Assembly: GCA_019802505.1 (NCBI GenBank)
Contig: JAFMOC010000515.1
Span: forward strand, 62,001 to 126,000
Length of the DNA stretch: 64,000 bases
Reading direction: 5' to 3'
Source of the DNA: Corydoras sp. C115
Taxonomy: Eukaryota > Chordata > Actinopteri > Siluriformes > Callichthyidae
Below the pieces are notes generated by a model that was not told the origin of the DNA, searched no databases, and was given only the letters and a program-made list of their open reading frames with translations. Positions 28,583 through 40,627 of this stretch are shown one piece after another. How positions within the stretch are numbered: position 1 is the stretch's first letter; each line of letters begins with the position of its first letter. Made by a program: the position numbers and the translations under genes.

Positions 28583-31524
28583 CATACACACACACATATA
28601 CATATATACACATACACATACATATATATATCTATTCATATATACACATACATACATACACACATACATACACATACATATACACATACATACACATACA
28701 TATATACATATACGCGCCTACGCATAAGTACATATATGCCCATACGCACATATATACATACATACATATATACATACACATATACACACATACATATACA
28801 CATACATACACACATACATAAATACACACACATCCATACCTACATTTACCTTCATATACTAAAATTAATTACAATTTCCAGTATAAATATATTTATTTAT
28901 TTATTTAAACTGTTCTTTTAATTGATTTTATAAATTAACGAAAAGAAAGACAATTTTAAGAAACCAGGATCTGAACACCTGTTTGTGTGCAGTTGTGAGC
29001 ATGCAAGTAGATGAAAGATTTCTTCCATAGGAATGCCAAATGGGAATTTGTAGTAGTGACCGTGGGGGACCCCCGGCCCCGACCCCAAGGCCCGAGGCAG
29101 ACACCAGGAAGACCAGGGCCAAAGGCACCGCGGAGGCCCCAGGCGCCGCGCCCCCAGGGGCCCCAATGCAGGGTCAACCGCACACCCCACCCTCCCGAAC
29201 GGACCCAAAGGGAGAGCCGAGGGAAGCCCCCAGCAGCCCCCCGCCGAGCCCAGGGGTCAGCAGCCCCAAGCCCTCAGACCCCGCCGGCACCCGCCACGCC
29301 AGAGCAGATCCGACCATGGACACGGAGGCCCGGGACCCCGAGGCGCGCCACCCCCCAGCCAGGGCCCCCCGGGGCCACGGGGCCCAAACCCAACCAGGCA
29401 GCCACCAAGCCCAGCCAGCACACCCCCCGGCGCCCAGCCCCCGAAACCGAGAGCCACCAGCCCACCAGAGGGCAAAGGGCACAACCCCCCCGGGAGGGGA
29501 ATGCGACGCGGAGGTGGGGGCCACCATTAGGCGGACCCCAGATGACCCAGGAGAGGGAGCAGACCAGGCCCCAGCCTGACAAATACACATTCACACACAA
29601 ACGCACTCATACCATCCCACCCTCATACTCACCTCCACTCATTCGAAGTAAACATATACAGTGACATATACGCCACACTCACTCATACTCCCCATACACA
29701 CTCTATACACACTCTGGGTCCAGGACATGCGTCCGCCCCCTATTGGTGGAAACCCACATCCGGACCCAGAGGGTAAACCCATTCTCTCCAGGGTGGAGAG
29801 GAGGGGACGGCCAAAGCCACGAACCCGCAAGGCCGTCCCACAGCCCGGGCCGCACCAGACCGGCAGGGCAAGCCCCAGCCACGGTGAGGACCCGCCCCCG
29901 ACCACCGCCGAGCACCACCAACAGCCAAGCAGACACCCCCCGCCGAGCGCCCGCCAGACCCCGGCGACAAGCCCGGCCAGAGGAATGACCGCACAGCCCA
30001 GGGCGATGACCCAAGAATCCAAACAGGCCCAGGGAAGCCAGAACACCAGCCCCGCCCCCACCACCCTCCCAAGCCCCGCAGCCCACCCACCGCCCCCGCC
30101 CCCACCAGACGGACTGCCCCTTATTCACCTACCCCCCACCCCAAGCGGCATAACGGGAAACGGGGGAGTGGCTTAAGACCCCCACACACATACCCCCACC
30201 CCCAGATATGCTGTTGATGCTTTTTGTTTTTTAAGGTGCGATTAAAAGGGGGAGGAGGGGGAGGTCGGCACATGATCTGACCCAGAGACGTGCACCCCCA
30301 CTCCAGCCCAAACCCTAAGTGTCTATGTGTAATGTTGGGAGCAGGCCCAGGCGACAGTGGTGAGACCGCTTAGCAGCCCCACCCACTGCACGCCACATAA
30401 TGCCCATTCCCAAGGCCCTATATGTGAGTGTCATGAGAGTGTTAATAGTGAATGTCTAGGGTGTATAATAAAATTGGGATCCAGGTGGTCATGGAGCCCC
30501 AAAGCCCTACATGAGTGGAATTGAAGTGAAGAGGATGGAGGGATGCGACGAGGGATGGGGAGAAACAACTGGGGGCGCAAACGCCCCCAGGGAGCCAGCC
30601 CCCCCACTGACCCCAGTAGGCTCCCCCGTTCCCCGAGATCCACCCAGGGAGGGAGGCCCCAGTGCCCCCGCTCCAGGGCAGATGGTGCACCATGCCAGGC
30701 TGGGCAGCAAGAGGCCATGAATGGACAGAGCCCAGGGGACAGCCGAAGGCGGGACCAACACTCCACCCGCCCCGGGGCCATCCAGATCCCCAAGCCACCA
30801 CCCCCAGCTCCACAGCCAGCCCCCCCCAGCCGTAGCAGCCACCAAACTCCAACAAGGGCGATCCCACCCAGCATGCCCACCCAGCCACCAAGAGCACAAG
30901 GCAGCCACCGGGAGCGTGCCCCCCCCAAGAGCCAGCCAGCACCGAGGCCCTCCACCGGTCCCCACCCCAGAGGAAATTCTACTCCCACCCAAACAGTCAG
31001 ATAACTCTCAGCACATATAACACAAGACACCCAGGCAGAGCCTGATCTACCCCCCCGCCCGGCCACACACACCCCCCCGCGACCCAGAGCCAACGAGACC
31101 CACAGCCCATCAATGGACCGAAGACCCCCAGCCAGGGGCCACACACCGAGGCATGCCCCGGCAAAGCCCCGGCAACACGCCCGCCCGGGTCCAGGCCCCC
31201 CAGGCCCGGCCAGGACCCCAGCCCGGGGGCAACCCACCCCGACAGCCCCAACCCCCCCGGGCCCACCCCGAATCCACCCCAGGGCAGCCAGGCCGCCGGC
31301 TGAGCCCGCGCCTGCGGCCACCAACCACCCCAGACCCGCACGCAGCCACTAGAGGCCACCCCCCACCCCCCACGAGGCCCGCCCCGGGCGGCGAGCGGCA
31401 GCACCCCTACCCAGGTACCCCCGCCGACCCAGCCCCCAGGCTCCCCCCGACGCCCCCAAACCCCAACACCCCCCAACATTAGCCACGGCGCCCGCAGGAC
31501 GAGACCGAGGACCCCCCACCCACC
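28148..31524 (-). other. L1 3' UTR with a 2.4-kb G-rich block and microsatellites
   Basis: From 31524 down to about 29060 the minus strand is strongly G-rich (long C runs on +), unlike the AT-rich surroundings. Below 29000 it turns AT-rich with a (TA)n tract at 28509-28578 and TATG/CATA-type repeats up to 28840. Many frames of 100-300 codons are open in the G-rich block on both strands, but they are Pro/Gly/Ala/Arg-rich by composition only. Confidence 0.7.
28509..28578. repeat. (TA)n microsatellite
   Basis: About 35 uninterrupted TA units, continuing into CATA/CACA-type repeats up to about 28840. Confidence 0.95.
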
Positions 31525-33780
31525 CTACGTGATCGAGTCAATCAGGGAAGCCCAAAGAGATGGATCTGATGTGGCAGCAGAGGTTGTCTCAAGACTAATG
31601 TGATCTAACAAAAGATTTTTATACTGATTAATACTAAGAGCGTTTTTGTTTTTCCAATTCATAAGTATAGTTTTCTTTGCGATACATAAGGCCGTGAAAA
31701 TCACATAAGATCTATTTTTCTCTAAAGTGACATCATCTAATTTAGCCAATAAGCAAACAGATGGAGATAGTGGAATATTACATTGCAGACACTCAGATAA
31801 GTCTTCACATACCCGAGCCCAGAACCTCTGAACAGGTGGACAGAACCAGAGAGCATGCATGTAATCATCAGGTATGTTACCTGTGCACTGTGAGCAGGTG
31901 TTAGATGAAGCAAAACCCATTTGGAACATTCGCTGGCCTGTATAATGTACTCTGTAAAGAAGTTTATACTGTATTAATTGTAAATTGGGGTTTCTAGTCA
32001 TTTTAAAAGTTCTTAAACATATTTGAGACCAAATGTCTTGTTCATAGTTAACTGCCAAGTCTGATTCCCATTTCCCAATAGGAAGTGATATTGAGCAGTC
32101 TATTTTAGATATTAACTTGTAGATTTGCGATAGTAATTTGGGGGGTTTAAGATTAATAAATTCTGAAACAGCTAATGGTGTTTCTAATCTAGTGTTATTG
32201 AGCCTAAATTTATTTTTTATTATAGATTTAATTTGCTGATATTCTAAAAATAGTTTTTTGTTTATGCCATATTGTGTTATTAATCTGTCAAATGGTATAA
32301 AATCTATGCCCTCAAAAATATGTTCCAGGTATTCAATTCCGTTACTTCTCCAATTTGGGAAGTTTAACATAGTATTTTGTTGTAGGATGTCAGGATTGTT
32401 CCAGATGGGTGTTTTTTTGCATGGGATTATTGAAGACTTAATCATTTTAAGAAACTCCCACCATGCTGTCAGGGATGAGCTTATATTAATGTTTTTAAAG
32501 CATACATGTCGTTTTATATTTGGGCTGATGAATGGAAGATCCGAAATTTTTATATTCTGACATAAAGCTTGTTTAATGTCTAGCCAGGATTCATCTAATG
32601 GGCTGTGTTTTAACCATCTTGAAATATATTGTAACCTGTTAGCTAAGAAGTAATGATAAAAGTTAGGAAGTTCTAGACCTCCCTTGGCTTTAGTTTTCTG
32701 TAATGATTTTAAGCTAATACGTGGGGTTTTGTTTTTCCAAAGGAATTTTAAGATGATCGAGTCCAATGATCTAAACCAGTGCGGTGGGGGTTTATTTGGA
32801 GTCATTGAGAATAAATAGTTTAATCTAGGTAGTACCATCATTTTAATTGAGGCAACTCTTCCCATGAGTGATATGGGTAGTGATTTCCATCTATTGAGAT
32901 CATCTTCAATTTTCTTTAAGAGCGGAATGTGGTTCAGTTTTACTAAGTCTTCCAATCTAGGAGAAATATTAATACCCAAATATACAATGTTACCTGAGTG
33001 TAGTTTGGTAGTAAGAGTATTGTTAAATGAGCAGTTTATTGGAAGAACTGTAGACTTTAACCAATTTATAGAATAATCTGATACTTTTGAAAAAGAGTTA
33101 ATTAATGTAATAACCTGAGATAGAGAGTTCTCCGAATGTTGAAGAAAAAGTAAAACATCATCAGCATAGAGACTAATTTTATGTTCTATATTCTTGCATT
33201 GTATGCCTTTAATATCTGTAGTTTGCCTGATAGCAGTCGCTAAAGGCTCAATGAAAATAGCAAATAATGACGGATAAAGTGGGCAACCCTGCCGAGTGCC
33301 CCTTTGGAGACAAAAGCTAGAGGATGTTTGGTTATTTGTTCTAACACATGCCATTGGTGAGCTATATAACATTTTTAACCAATTAATGAAGTAGTTTCCA
33401 AAGCCAAATTTTTGCAAGGTTGTGAATAAGAATTTCCAGTTTACTCTATCAAAAGCTTTTTCTGCATCTAGGGACAATATAGCAGTTGCAATGTTTTTAC
33501 TATACGAATAATCTATTAAATTAAATAATCTGCGTGTATTTATAGATGAATGCCTTCCCTTGATAAAGCCAGTTTGGTCAGAATGTATTAAGAGTGGAGT
33601 TATCTTCTCCAGTCTTTTTGAAAGGGCCTTGCAAATTATTTTGAGATCTACATTAATAAGGGATATAGGACGGTAACTGGTAGGAAGTACAGGGTCTTTG
33701 CCTGGTTTCAACAGGAGACTGATGTTGGCAGAGTTCATATTTTTGGGAAGTCTACCATTTTGCTCCGTTTCCTGCAGCAT
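31525..33780 (-). pseudogene. L1 ORF2, reverse transcriptase to C-terminus (3' part)
   Basis: 751 codons open after a frameshift. RT motifs: KPGKDPVLPTSYRPISLINV, DQTGFIKGRHS, LDAEKAFDRVNW, GTRQGCPLYPSLFAI and YADDVLLFL, the catalytic aspartate pair lying at 33157-33162. The C-terminal zinc-binding cluster CSQCTGNIPDDYMHALWFC (C-x2-C-x9-H-x4-C) is at about 31821-31890. It ends at TAG 31525-31527. It nicks and copies RNA into DNA at the target site together with the endonuclease encoded upstream. The open frame begins at 33780, but this is not the true start. Confidence 0.92.
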
Positions 33781-35245
33781 TCTGTAAAAATATTGGTCCT
33801 AAGATATTCCAGAATTTCTTGTAGAATTCTGCCGGGAATCCGTCCGGCCCAGGAGCCTTATTATTAGGCATGCTTTGGAGGGCTTTTTGAAGTTCAGCTG
33901 CTGTCAGTGGGGAGTCCAGCTCTATTACTTGACTACTGGATAATTTGGGTAGTGATATTTTATCTAAAAATTGATTAATGTCTGTATCTGATGGGTTTAT
34001 CTGGGGTGAATATAGAGCTGTGTAGAAGTCTCTGAAAATATTATTTATGCTTTCAGGATCATAAACTATGTTCCCAGTTATGTCTTTAACACCAGATATG
34101 GTTGTTTTTTCCTTATTAATTTTGAGCTGGTTCGCTAAATATTTGCCTGATTTGTTTCCATGTTCAAAGTTATCTATTCTAAGTCTTTGGATTAGGAATT
34201 TAGTTTTATTTTTGGTAAGTTCGTTTAATTCTAATTTTGCTTTGCGCAATTTGTCCAAGATTCCCTCGTCTTGAGGGGCTCCTAATAATTTAATGACTTC
34301 TTCTAATTCCTGAATATGTTTAGTTTCTTTTTTCTTTTTATGTGATGAGAATGATATTATTTTACCTCTCATTACTGCTTTCCCTGTTTCCCAGAGAATA
34401 GACGCAGGCATTCCAGGTAAATCATTGTGCTCTAAGTATAAGGCCCATTCTTCTTTAAAATATTTGATAAAATCTACATCATTGAGCAATGATGTATTAA
34501 GTCTCCAATTTATATTTTTTAGAATTTCTTTCTGGATTATTAAAGAGATAGGAGCATGATCACTGACAGCCATAGAATGTATTTCGGTGTCTGCAATGTT
34601 AGCCAACAATGTGTTACTAACTAAAAAGTAATCCAGACGAGAGTAAGAGTGATGAGCATGTGAGAAAAAAGTATATTCTCGTTGGTTTGGGTGAAAAGAT
34701 CGCCATGCGTAGCAAAGTCCATAATCATACATGTATTGTGTGACTATGTTTATAGACTGCCAACTGCGCTGAGTTCCTGCTGTGCTAAGTCTGTCCATGT
34801 CTTCGTTTAGAGCAAAGTTGAGGTCACCTCCAAGAAGTAGTGAGCAATCCGAGTGATCAGATAGTGTAGAGAAGAAATTGTGAAAGAAAGAGTTATTATC
34901 GATGTTTGGACCGCATATGCTGACTAGACATAACTTGTGATTATGTATAGATAACTTTATTATTATATATCTACCCTCTGGGTCTGTGACTGTGTCTATT
35001 ATTGAATAATTAATATTTTTGTGTATTAATATTGCTACTCCCCTTTGTCTTGAGCTATAACAAGCAGAGAACACAACAGGATACTCTGATGATTTAAGAT
35101 CATCTGCAGTTGTGGCAGATTTATGAATCTCCTGTAATAAGACAACCTCTGCCTTTAGTCTTTTAAGCTGGTTAAGTATACTAATTCTTTTCTGTTGTGT
35201 ACTGGCTCCATTAACATTCCATGAGACAAATCTTATTGTGCTCAT
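33752..35245 (-). pseudogene. L1 ORF2, endonuclease and RT start (5' part)
   Basis: Start ATG at 35245 (MSTIRFVSWNVNGAS). APE-type endonuclease motifs are all visible: WNVNG, LLQEIH, GGDLNFALNED, SRLDYFLVS and SDHAPISL. The linker and RT start reach APGPDGFPAEFYKKFW, then the frame is lost by one extra base at 33780-33781 and stops at 33752. Apart from this single frameshift the ORF2 of about 1240 codons is intact, so the copy is either a recently inactivated element or affected by a sequencing error. Confidence 0.92.
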
Positions 35246-35725
35246 AGTGGCGTTAGTGTGATTTGAGTAAAGGATGTGGTTAAAGTTGAACCATGCATGT
35301 CCATTAGAGATAGAGAGACTCAACTATATGCAATGTTAATGCTTGTGTTTGCCAAATTGGAAACTTAAATGCAGTGTCAGATACCAGAGAAATAAAAGTT
35401 AAAAGGGTGTTGGATGTGAAAGAAAATGAGATATATAGGGTTGCCTTGTGAAGTATTTGTGTGTGTGGTTTCGCATGCTTTTTAAAAAGAAGGAGAAAGA
35501 AAAAAAAGTGAGAGAAAGGTGTATTAACAGAAGGAAATGATAGAACAAGAGAAAGAAAAAAGAAGGAAAAAAACAAAAACACAGCCCTGACCCTGTTCAC
35601 CTCCATCAGTGAAAGCATTATACAGAGCTGTGCGTTGTTTATCTTTACCAGTTAGTTTGCTGTTTAACTAAATACTTTATATATTCGGACTAACCTAAGC
35701 TATCCTAATATTACTCAGGTTTATC

Positions 35726-36481
35726 CTAATAAAGCCACGGGGTGACCTCTCTATCCCTGTACAGCTGACCATTGACATATAGTTTGTCTACAGCCACTGT
35801 AGCTCGGATACCTTCAGTAATATATTTTTTTCTGATTGGGAATAATACTCGCCTCCTATCGAGAATTTCTTTAGGAAATTGATCATTCACACTGTAATGT
35901 GTACCACGCAGCTCTCTGCCCTGACTCCTTACCTGCTCTTTCTGTTTAAAGTGCTCGAATTTAGCAACAATAGGTCGAGGGCGCTTGTTATCGGGCTTTT
36001 TGCCGCCGAGCCGGTGAACACGATGAAAAGTGATGTTTTTTACCGTCTCAGATGGAAGTTTCAGCTGTTGCTGGATGAACTCGCGAACTGAAGTTTCTGC
36101 GTCCTCTTCAGCTCGCTCGGCAATCCCACTGAAAACCAGGTTGTCCCTCATGCTTCGTGCTTGTAAATCGAGGATGGATTCTCTCATTTTCCTATTTTCG
36201 TCAGATATTTTATTCATCCCTTCGGACAGCTGTTTGACGTTGTCCCGCAGCACTTTGTTCTCAGCAGCGAGTGACACAACCTGCTCCTGACTGTATTCCA
36301 AAGATTCTCTTAGTTTTTGGAATTCTTGGTGTAAAATTTCCACCAAGGCGAGCCGGGTATCCAGACTGGATAACTTCTTGTCGATGGAATCCAGGACTTC
36401 ATTGAAGCTTTTTTCCGGGGATAGTGTGGATCCGCTTGATGCACGTTCTGAACGAGTGCGTTTGGAGGTTGGTGTGCTCAT
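35726..36481 (-). CDS. L1 ORF1 protein (RNA-binding)
   Basis: 251 codons from ATG 36481. A Ser/Thr/Arg-rich head is followed by a predicted coiled coil (about residues 25-108: IDKKLSSLDTRLALVEILHQ and onward) for trimerisation. The RRM follows with RNP-like RDNLVFSGI (about 112-120) and RPIVAKFEHFKQKEQV (about 168-184). The C-terminal domain contains SVNDQFPKEILDRRRVLFPI. This is the Transposase_22 architecture of L1 ORF1p, the nucleic-acid chaperone that packages L1 RNA. The reading frame is uninterrupted, and start and stop fit the family length (250-350). Confidence 0.95.
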   Translation of the reverse strand: MSTPTSKRTRSERASSGSTLSPEKSFNEVLDSIDKKLSSLDTRLALVEILHQEFQKLRESLEYSQEQVVSLAAENKVLRDNVKQLSEGMNKISDENRKMRESILDLQARSMRDNLVFSGIAERAEEDAETSVREFIQQQLKLPSETVKNITFHRVHRLGGKKPDNKRPRPIVAKFEHFKQKEQVRSQGRELRGTHYSVNDQFPKEILDRRRVLFPIRKKYITEGIRATVAVDKLYVNGQLYRDREVTPWLY

Positions 36482-36735
36482 GTTTTTAACTTACCCAACA
36501 CGATGTTTTCAAAGCACTCGTCCACGTAACTTTCCAAACTGGCCAAGGTTTCCTCGTCCAGTTAGTATATATAGATATACTTTAGATACTTTGTATATAT
36601 TTATATATGTATATTGATTTAAATATATTGGCTTGTTTTACCTGTTGCTGTATATTTTTACCTCTATGTCGCCATTACTCACGCACAGCTCTCGCGAGAT
36701 CTCAGTAGCAGCTCATCGTGCCCTCCAGCGTCATG
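36482..36735 (-). promoter_or_regulatory. L1 5' UTR / presumed internal promoter
   Basis: 254 bases between the target duplication and ORF1. The start is GC-richer (tctcgcgagagctgtgcgtg, 36680-36699 in reverse) and contains the palindrome tctcgcgaga, a known TSS-associated motif in vertebrate promoters. The rest is AT-rich. Promoter activity is inferred from position. Confidence 0.4.
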
Positions 36736-37263
36736 AGAACACCGACTTTACTGAATCACTCACATCAACCACAATATTACTAGTGCCATCTAGAGGAAGG
36801 TAGGTGTAACAACAGGGATCTAACCACAATAACACGTGTTCACCGCAAAGTCTCCAAAATCACCAGAAAAAGTCGCTAGATTTGTTGCTATTAGTTTAAA
36901 AGTAGGTTTTCTGAAAAAAATTTCCAGTAGGTTTTCTGAAAAGTTGCTTAATTTAGCAAAAAAGCAGAGAAGTTGGCAACACTGAAAACTGCATGTGTTC
37001 ACGCATGCGCACGATGTTAAATCAATTGTTCATCGGTGCATTAAGTCTAATTACCAAACGACATATGTGACAATTTTAACAGTGAAATCACTCCATACTA
37101 AAGCAGCCATATCCTGTAGGGGTGTGTTTTTATTTTTATTTTTTTAAACAGATGATGTGTGTATTGTGATGTGCTCTTAGGAAGTCACAAGAACACCCTG
37201 ACAACAAGGACACCAAACAAACAAAGATCAACCAATTAGCAACAGAAATACATCCACACAGAC

Positions 37264-37323
37264 CTCAATTCTCTTGTCTGTCAGGTCCAAAGCGTCATCA
37301 CACACCTCCTGCTTACCAGACAT
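37264..37323 (-). pseudogene. Lectin first-exon relic
   Basis: ATG at 37323, reading MSGKQEVCDDALDLTDKRIE before diverging. The position equivalent to the first tyrosine of the paralogues is lost (CDDAL instead of YxxL/V). No donor, stalk or lectin exons follow. The upstream module (37324-37530) is still recognisable. Confidence 0.7.
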
Positions 37324-37530
37324 TATAAAACAAAACTCACTCTGCTGATCTGTCGCTCTGCAGTAGCTCACAGTCAATGAAATGATTATAACAGACTGGA
37401 CCTTCTGGAGATGTTAAAGGAAGTGCTGACTGTTACACTGAGGGTACGTCCACAAATACACATGACATCGTTAGATCAGTACATGTTCAGTCTTTTCAAA
37501 AACTTACTCTCCTCTGGCTATTTTTTTGTG
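37324..37530 (-). promoter_or_regulatory. Conserved upstream module of lectin relic
   Basis: On the minus strand: CRE-like tgtcatgtgtat region, ccctcagtgtaacagtc, ETS-like cacttcctttaacatctcc (quoted in part), then cagcagagtgagttttg before the ATG. Same order as at 17763-17972. Confidence 0.4.
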
Positions 37531-37719
37531 TTTTTTTATCTCTGAACCTGAAATGACAAAAAATGGTGAATATGCATTTGAGAATGTGCTTAATAATTAA
37601 TAATCATGTGTTCTGAGGATTACAGTGTAATTTAGACAAACAGCTGAAATATATTAAAAACAAAAAATATTAACACAAAAAAAATAAACAAGCTTTTATT
37701 TAAGTGAGGTATAACGTCA

Positions 37720-38564
37720 ATAAATAAGTATGTGAAGGGGCTGCTGTTAGGCCGCCGCCTGGTTCTGCAGCTCGTCAGGTTGTCGGACAGGATGCATCGC
37801 GGAAGTTCAGTTTCGGTTTCGGTTTGGGTGTCTGGTGCAGCCCGTGGGGTAGTTAGAGGGGGTAGTTTGCCGCTGCGCTCGCGCTGTCTTTCGGTTGCCA
37901 GATTCGGTCGTTGATGTGCGCTTTGCGCGGCTGCCGCTCGAGAACCCAAGAGGCACGTTTCTCCAGACTAGCGACGTTTGGTTACGGTTGCCAGATTGGG
38001 TTTTTTTCTGCGCGGGTTAGGCGGTGAAATTTAGTTTGGTTTTTTTTCTGTGTAGGTTTATGTGCGACTAGCGAGGTTGGGTTACGGTTGCCAGCAGGGG
38101 CGTTTTTAGGGTTTAGAAACATCAGGGGCTTTAGCCCAGATCCCTCATTCCCCACTCTGTCCTCTTTAAAAAGTCCATTCATGAGTGTATTTATCCATTT
38201 TTCAAACTGTTATATTCATTTTGTTTGATCATTTATTAGTTATATTGAATAAAATTAGATAACATGAAATATGTCTGTCAGCAGTGGAGAGCACATTCAG
38301 TTCTAATAAATGATGGTTTTGGATGAAAATGTTTGAATAACGAACCTGAGCTTCGGCAGAAAAGCATGAATCCGTTTTACGATGAGACACTTTTAAGGTT
38401 TTGCTTTGAAATACCGTAACTCTGCGACAGTTTGCGCCTTGAGAAAAAATCTGACGGTTTATGAAATCTTGAGAAGCTGCGCTTTACAGCCAACATACAG
38501 TTATTACGGTAACTTTCTCCCGATACTGGCAAAAAACGTCTCCCTCTCTCTCTCTCTCACACAC

Positions 38565-38628
<64 letters not shown>

Positions 38629-39060
38629 TTAGAAACACAAACAGCTGATGGTGACTCCATCGTTCGGTCCCGCTGCTGGAGGAGAGGCTGCAGAGAAAGC
38701 TGTTCTCATTTGATCCGGGGCAACTGACCAAACACCCGGGGCAATAGCTATAGACCCCAGGTCTAACGACGCCCCTGGTTTTCAGTTTATTTAACTTGTG
38801 CGCGTGTTGCGCGGTTAAGTTTTGGCTCCTTTTATGTAGGCGAGTTCCTGCGGGTCTAGCGCCGTTTGTTGTCCGGTTGCCAGATATGTTAGTTATGCGC
38901 GGCTATAGTTTGCTATAGCTCGAGAGTTTAGGGTCTGCGCGCGGGTTCTCGGTTGCCAGATTCCGCGGTTTATCGCTGTTACCCTGTTTGCCAGGGTCCA
39001 CGTGCAGAGCAGAGCTTGTTGGTTGCTAGAGTTATGTTTAGTTTTCAGTTTTACGTTTTT
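37720..39060. repeat. Degenerate repeat with a recurring cggttgccagat core
   Basis: The core ggttgccaga or a close variant occurs near 37894, 37986, 38086, 38876 and 38952, and as ggttgctaga at 39021, with spacing of about 90-100 where undisturbed. Sequence between cores is G/T-rich with tttttttctg runs. A hAT-like element (38095-38777) splits it. No family was recognised. Confidence 0.5.
38095..38777. mobile_element. Non-autonomous hAT-like element
   Basis: The ends caggggcg (38095) and cgcccctg (38777) are inverted repeats. The flanks gttgccag (38087-38094) and gttttcag (38778-38785) agree at 6 of 8 bases, consistent with a decayed 8-bp duplication. Inside are (TC)n at 38541-38559 and (CA)n at 38571-38623. 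No transposase. Confidence 0.65.
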
Positions 39061-39269
39061 ATGTCATTTAGGATTTCAGGGTTTCCCTTTTGTTTTCTTG
39101 GGTGGTAGTTTTGTGTTGATCATGAAGGAATACAAACAGAACACAGAGCTCAAAGTTCAGTAAATATGGGTACGTGGTGACTGGGGGTAGGCGAGGATCG
39201 CAGAATAGACGAATGACGGTTAAAGTCAGGTTGTCAGCCTGACCTGAACCACAAGAACGCCTCTAAAAT

Positions 39270-40194
39270 GTGCACGTTCGGCACTTCCATTCCAGGAACT
39301 GAGACAGTTGTTGTGTAGTATTTGTGTGTAAGAATCTTCGATAGTTGAGCTCTTGGTAAGGCTGCTGATGTCCTCAAATACACATGACGTCATTACATCA
39401 GTTCATTTTCGGTGCTTTTTAAAAACATACACTCCCCTGGCTATTTTTTTAATGTTTTTTTTATTTTATTTTTTATCTCAGAACCTGAAATGACAAAGAG
39501 GCTGAATCTGCATGTGAGAATGTGAGCAGCTATAGGTGATAAAAATAAACCTTTAATACTGGATATATAACTATGGTACTCTGTGCTTAATAATTAGCGC
39601 AGTCATGTGTTCCGAGGGATACAGTGTAATTTAGACAAACAGCTGAATTGCACAAGATTTACAAAATGATGTGGGCGTGTCTTATTCTCATTATTAAAAG
39701 GTGGCAACACTAAATGTGATCCCGTTTGTCCGGCTCACAAACATCCACAGACCCAAATAGCGTTACTTTAATGTCCCTAAATTGTTTTGTGGTGTTTTTA
39801 TTTTGGATGAAAGATCCTGATACAACTATTCCATAAAAGTAGAAGACAATTTATTGAGAAAATCACCCCCCCCCCCCGCCCACACACACACATATACATA
39901 ACATACTGTTATACAGCCATAAGCAGCGCAGCATAAGTTCAGCAACATCTTTTGAAAGTTAATGTGTTTGGTTTGTGTTCTATAAATGTGGATCATGATT
40001 TAATGAACATGAGAACATGTGGGTTCTGGGTGGGAACCCGTTGAGAACCCCTGCTCTAAAGTAAATAAAGCACACTATCATCAATCACACTCCCACAACA
40101 CAACAGTAGAATAAATGCTTTAAGAATAAAAATGTTTAATACAAAGAAATCATTATGAAAAGTTCTGTTCTTATGTTCAGTTCAGTTAAACATC
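39270..40194 (-). repeat. Inverted copy of lectin 3' flank and downstream promoter module
   Basis: On the minus strand it follows the stop of the lectin exon at 40195 and repeats 11751-12610 in order, including gagcaggggttctcaacggg and, near 39385, the CRE palindrome tgacgtca. It marks the inverted half of the cluster. Confidence 0.8.
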
Positions 40195-40436
40195 TCACAT
40201 CTCACAAATTACATTCCTAGTGTAATTACAGGGAATATCATTCCAGGTGGATTTTAATTTGTCGTTACTAGTAATAACACAGTCTTCATTTTTATTATAA
40301 TCATCGGGTTGTCCAGCACTCCAGAACCTGAAACAAATTAAACAATTATCACATGTCTAATTATACATACACAGTAATAACAAAAGTATATGTATATAAT
40401 ATATAACAGTTACAATCATTCATTAATTTATCTAAT

Positions 40437-40627
40437 TATCTTTGGCTTATTCCTCTACAAGGGTCACAGGGTTGTGTGGGGGGTCCCATGCCCATCCAGG
40501 GGAGAACATTTCGGGTGCTGGGCAGACACACCCAGGACAGAACTGTAATCTATCACTTGTCACACACTCACTCACACAAACACACAGTATATGGGGCAAT
40601 TTCAAGCATTCAATTTACCTTGACATC
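40437..40627 (-). mobile_element. V-SINE fragment
   Basis: Reverse orientation: gcttattcctctacaagggt, ccatgcccatccaggggaga, ctgggcagacacacccagga, ending near caatttaccttgacatcc. The head is missing. Confidence 0.65.

Larger units (their letters stand above)
28148..36735 (-). mobile_element. Full-length L1 retrotransposon with 17-bp target duplication
   Basis: 8588 bases bounded by agaacaccgactttact at 28131-28147 and 36736-36752. On the minus strand: 5' UTR 36735-36482, ORF1 36481-35726, spacer of about 480 bases, ORF2 35245-31525, then a 3.4-kb 3' UTR ending in an A-rich tail (28186-28148 on +). ORF1 is open; ORF2 has a single 1-nt frameshift. The intact long duplication and near-complete ORFs indicate a young insertion. 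Family: L1 branch with an RRM-type ORF1, as in fish L1/Swimmer-like elements (recalled, not searched). Confidence 0.95.

Noticed and set aside
28315..28833. Tyr/Ile- and Met/Cys/Val-rich open frames
   Set aside because: They translate TA and TATG microsatellite sequence in the L1 3' UTR.
29011..31482. Many open frames of 75-300 codons on both strands
   Set aside because: The region is the G-rich 3' UTR of the L1 element; the frames are open because of base composition, overlap each other and contain no domains.
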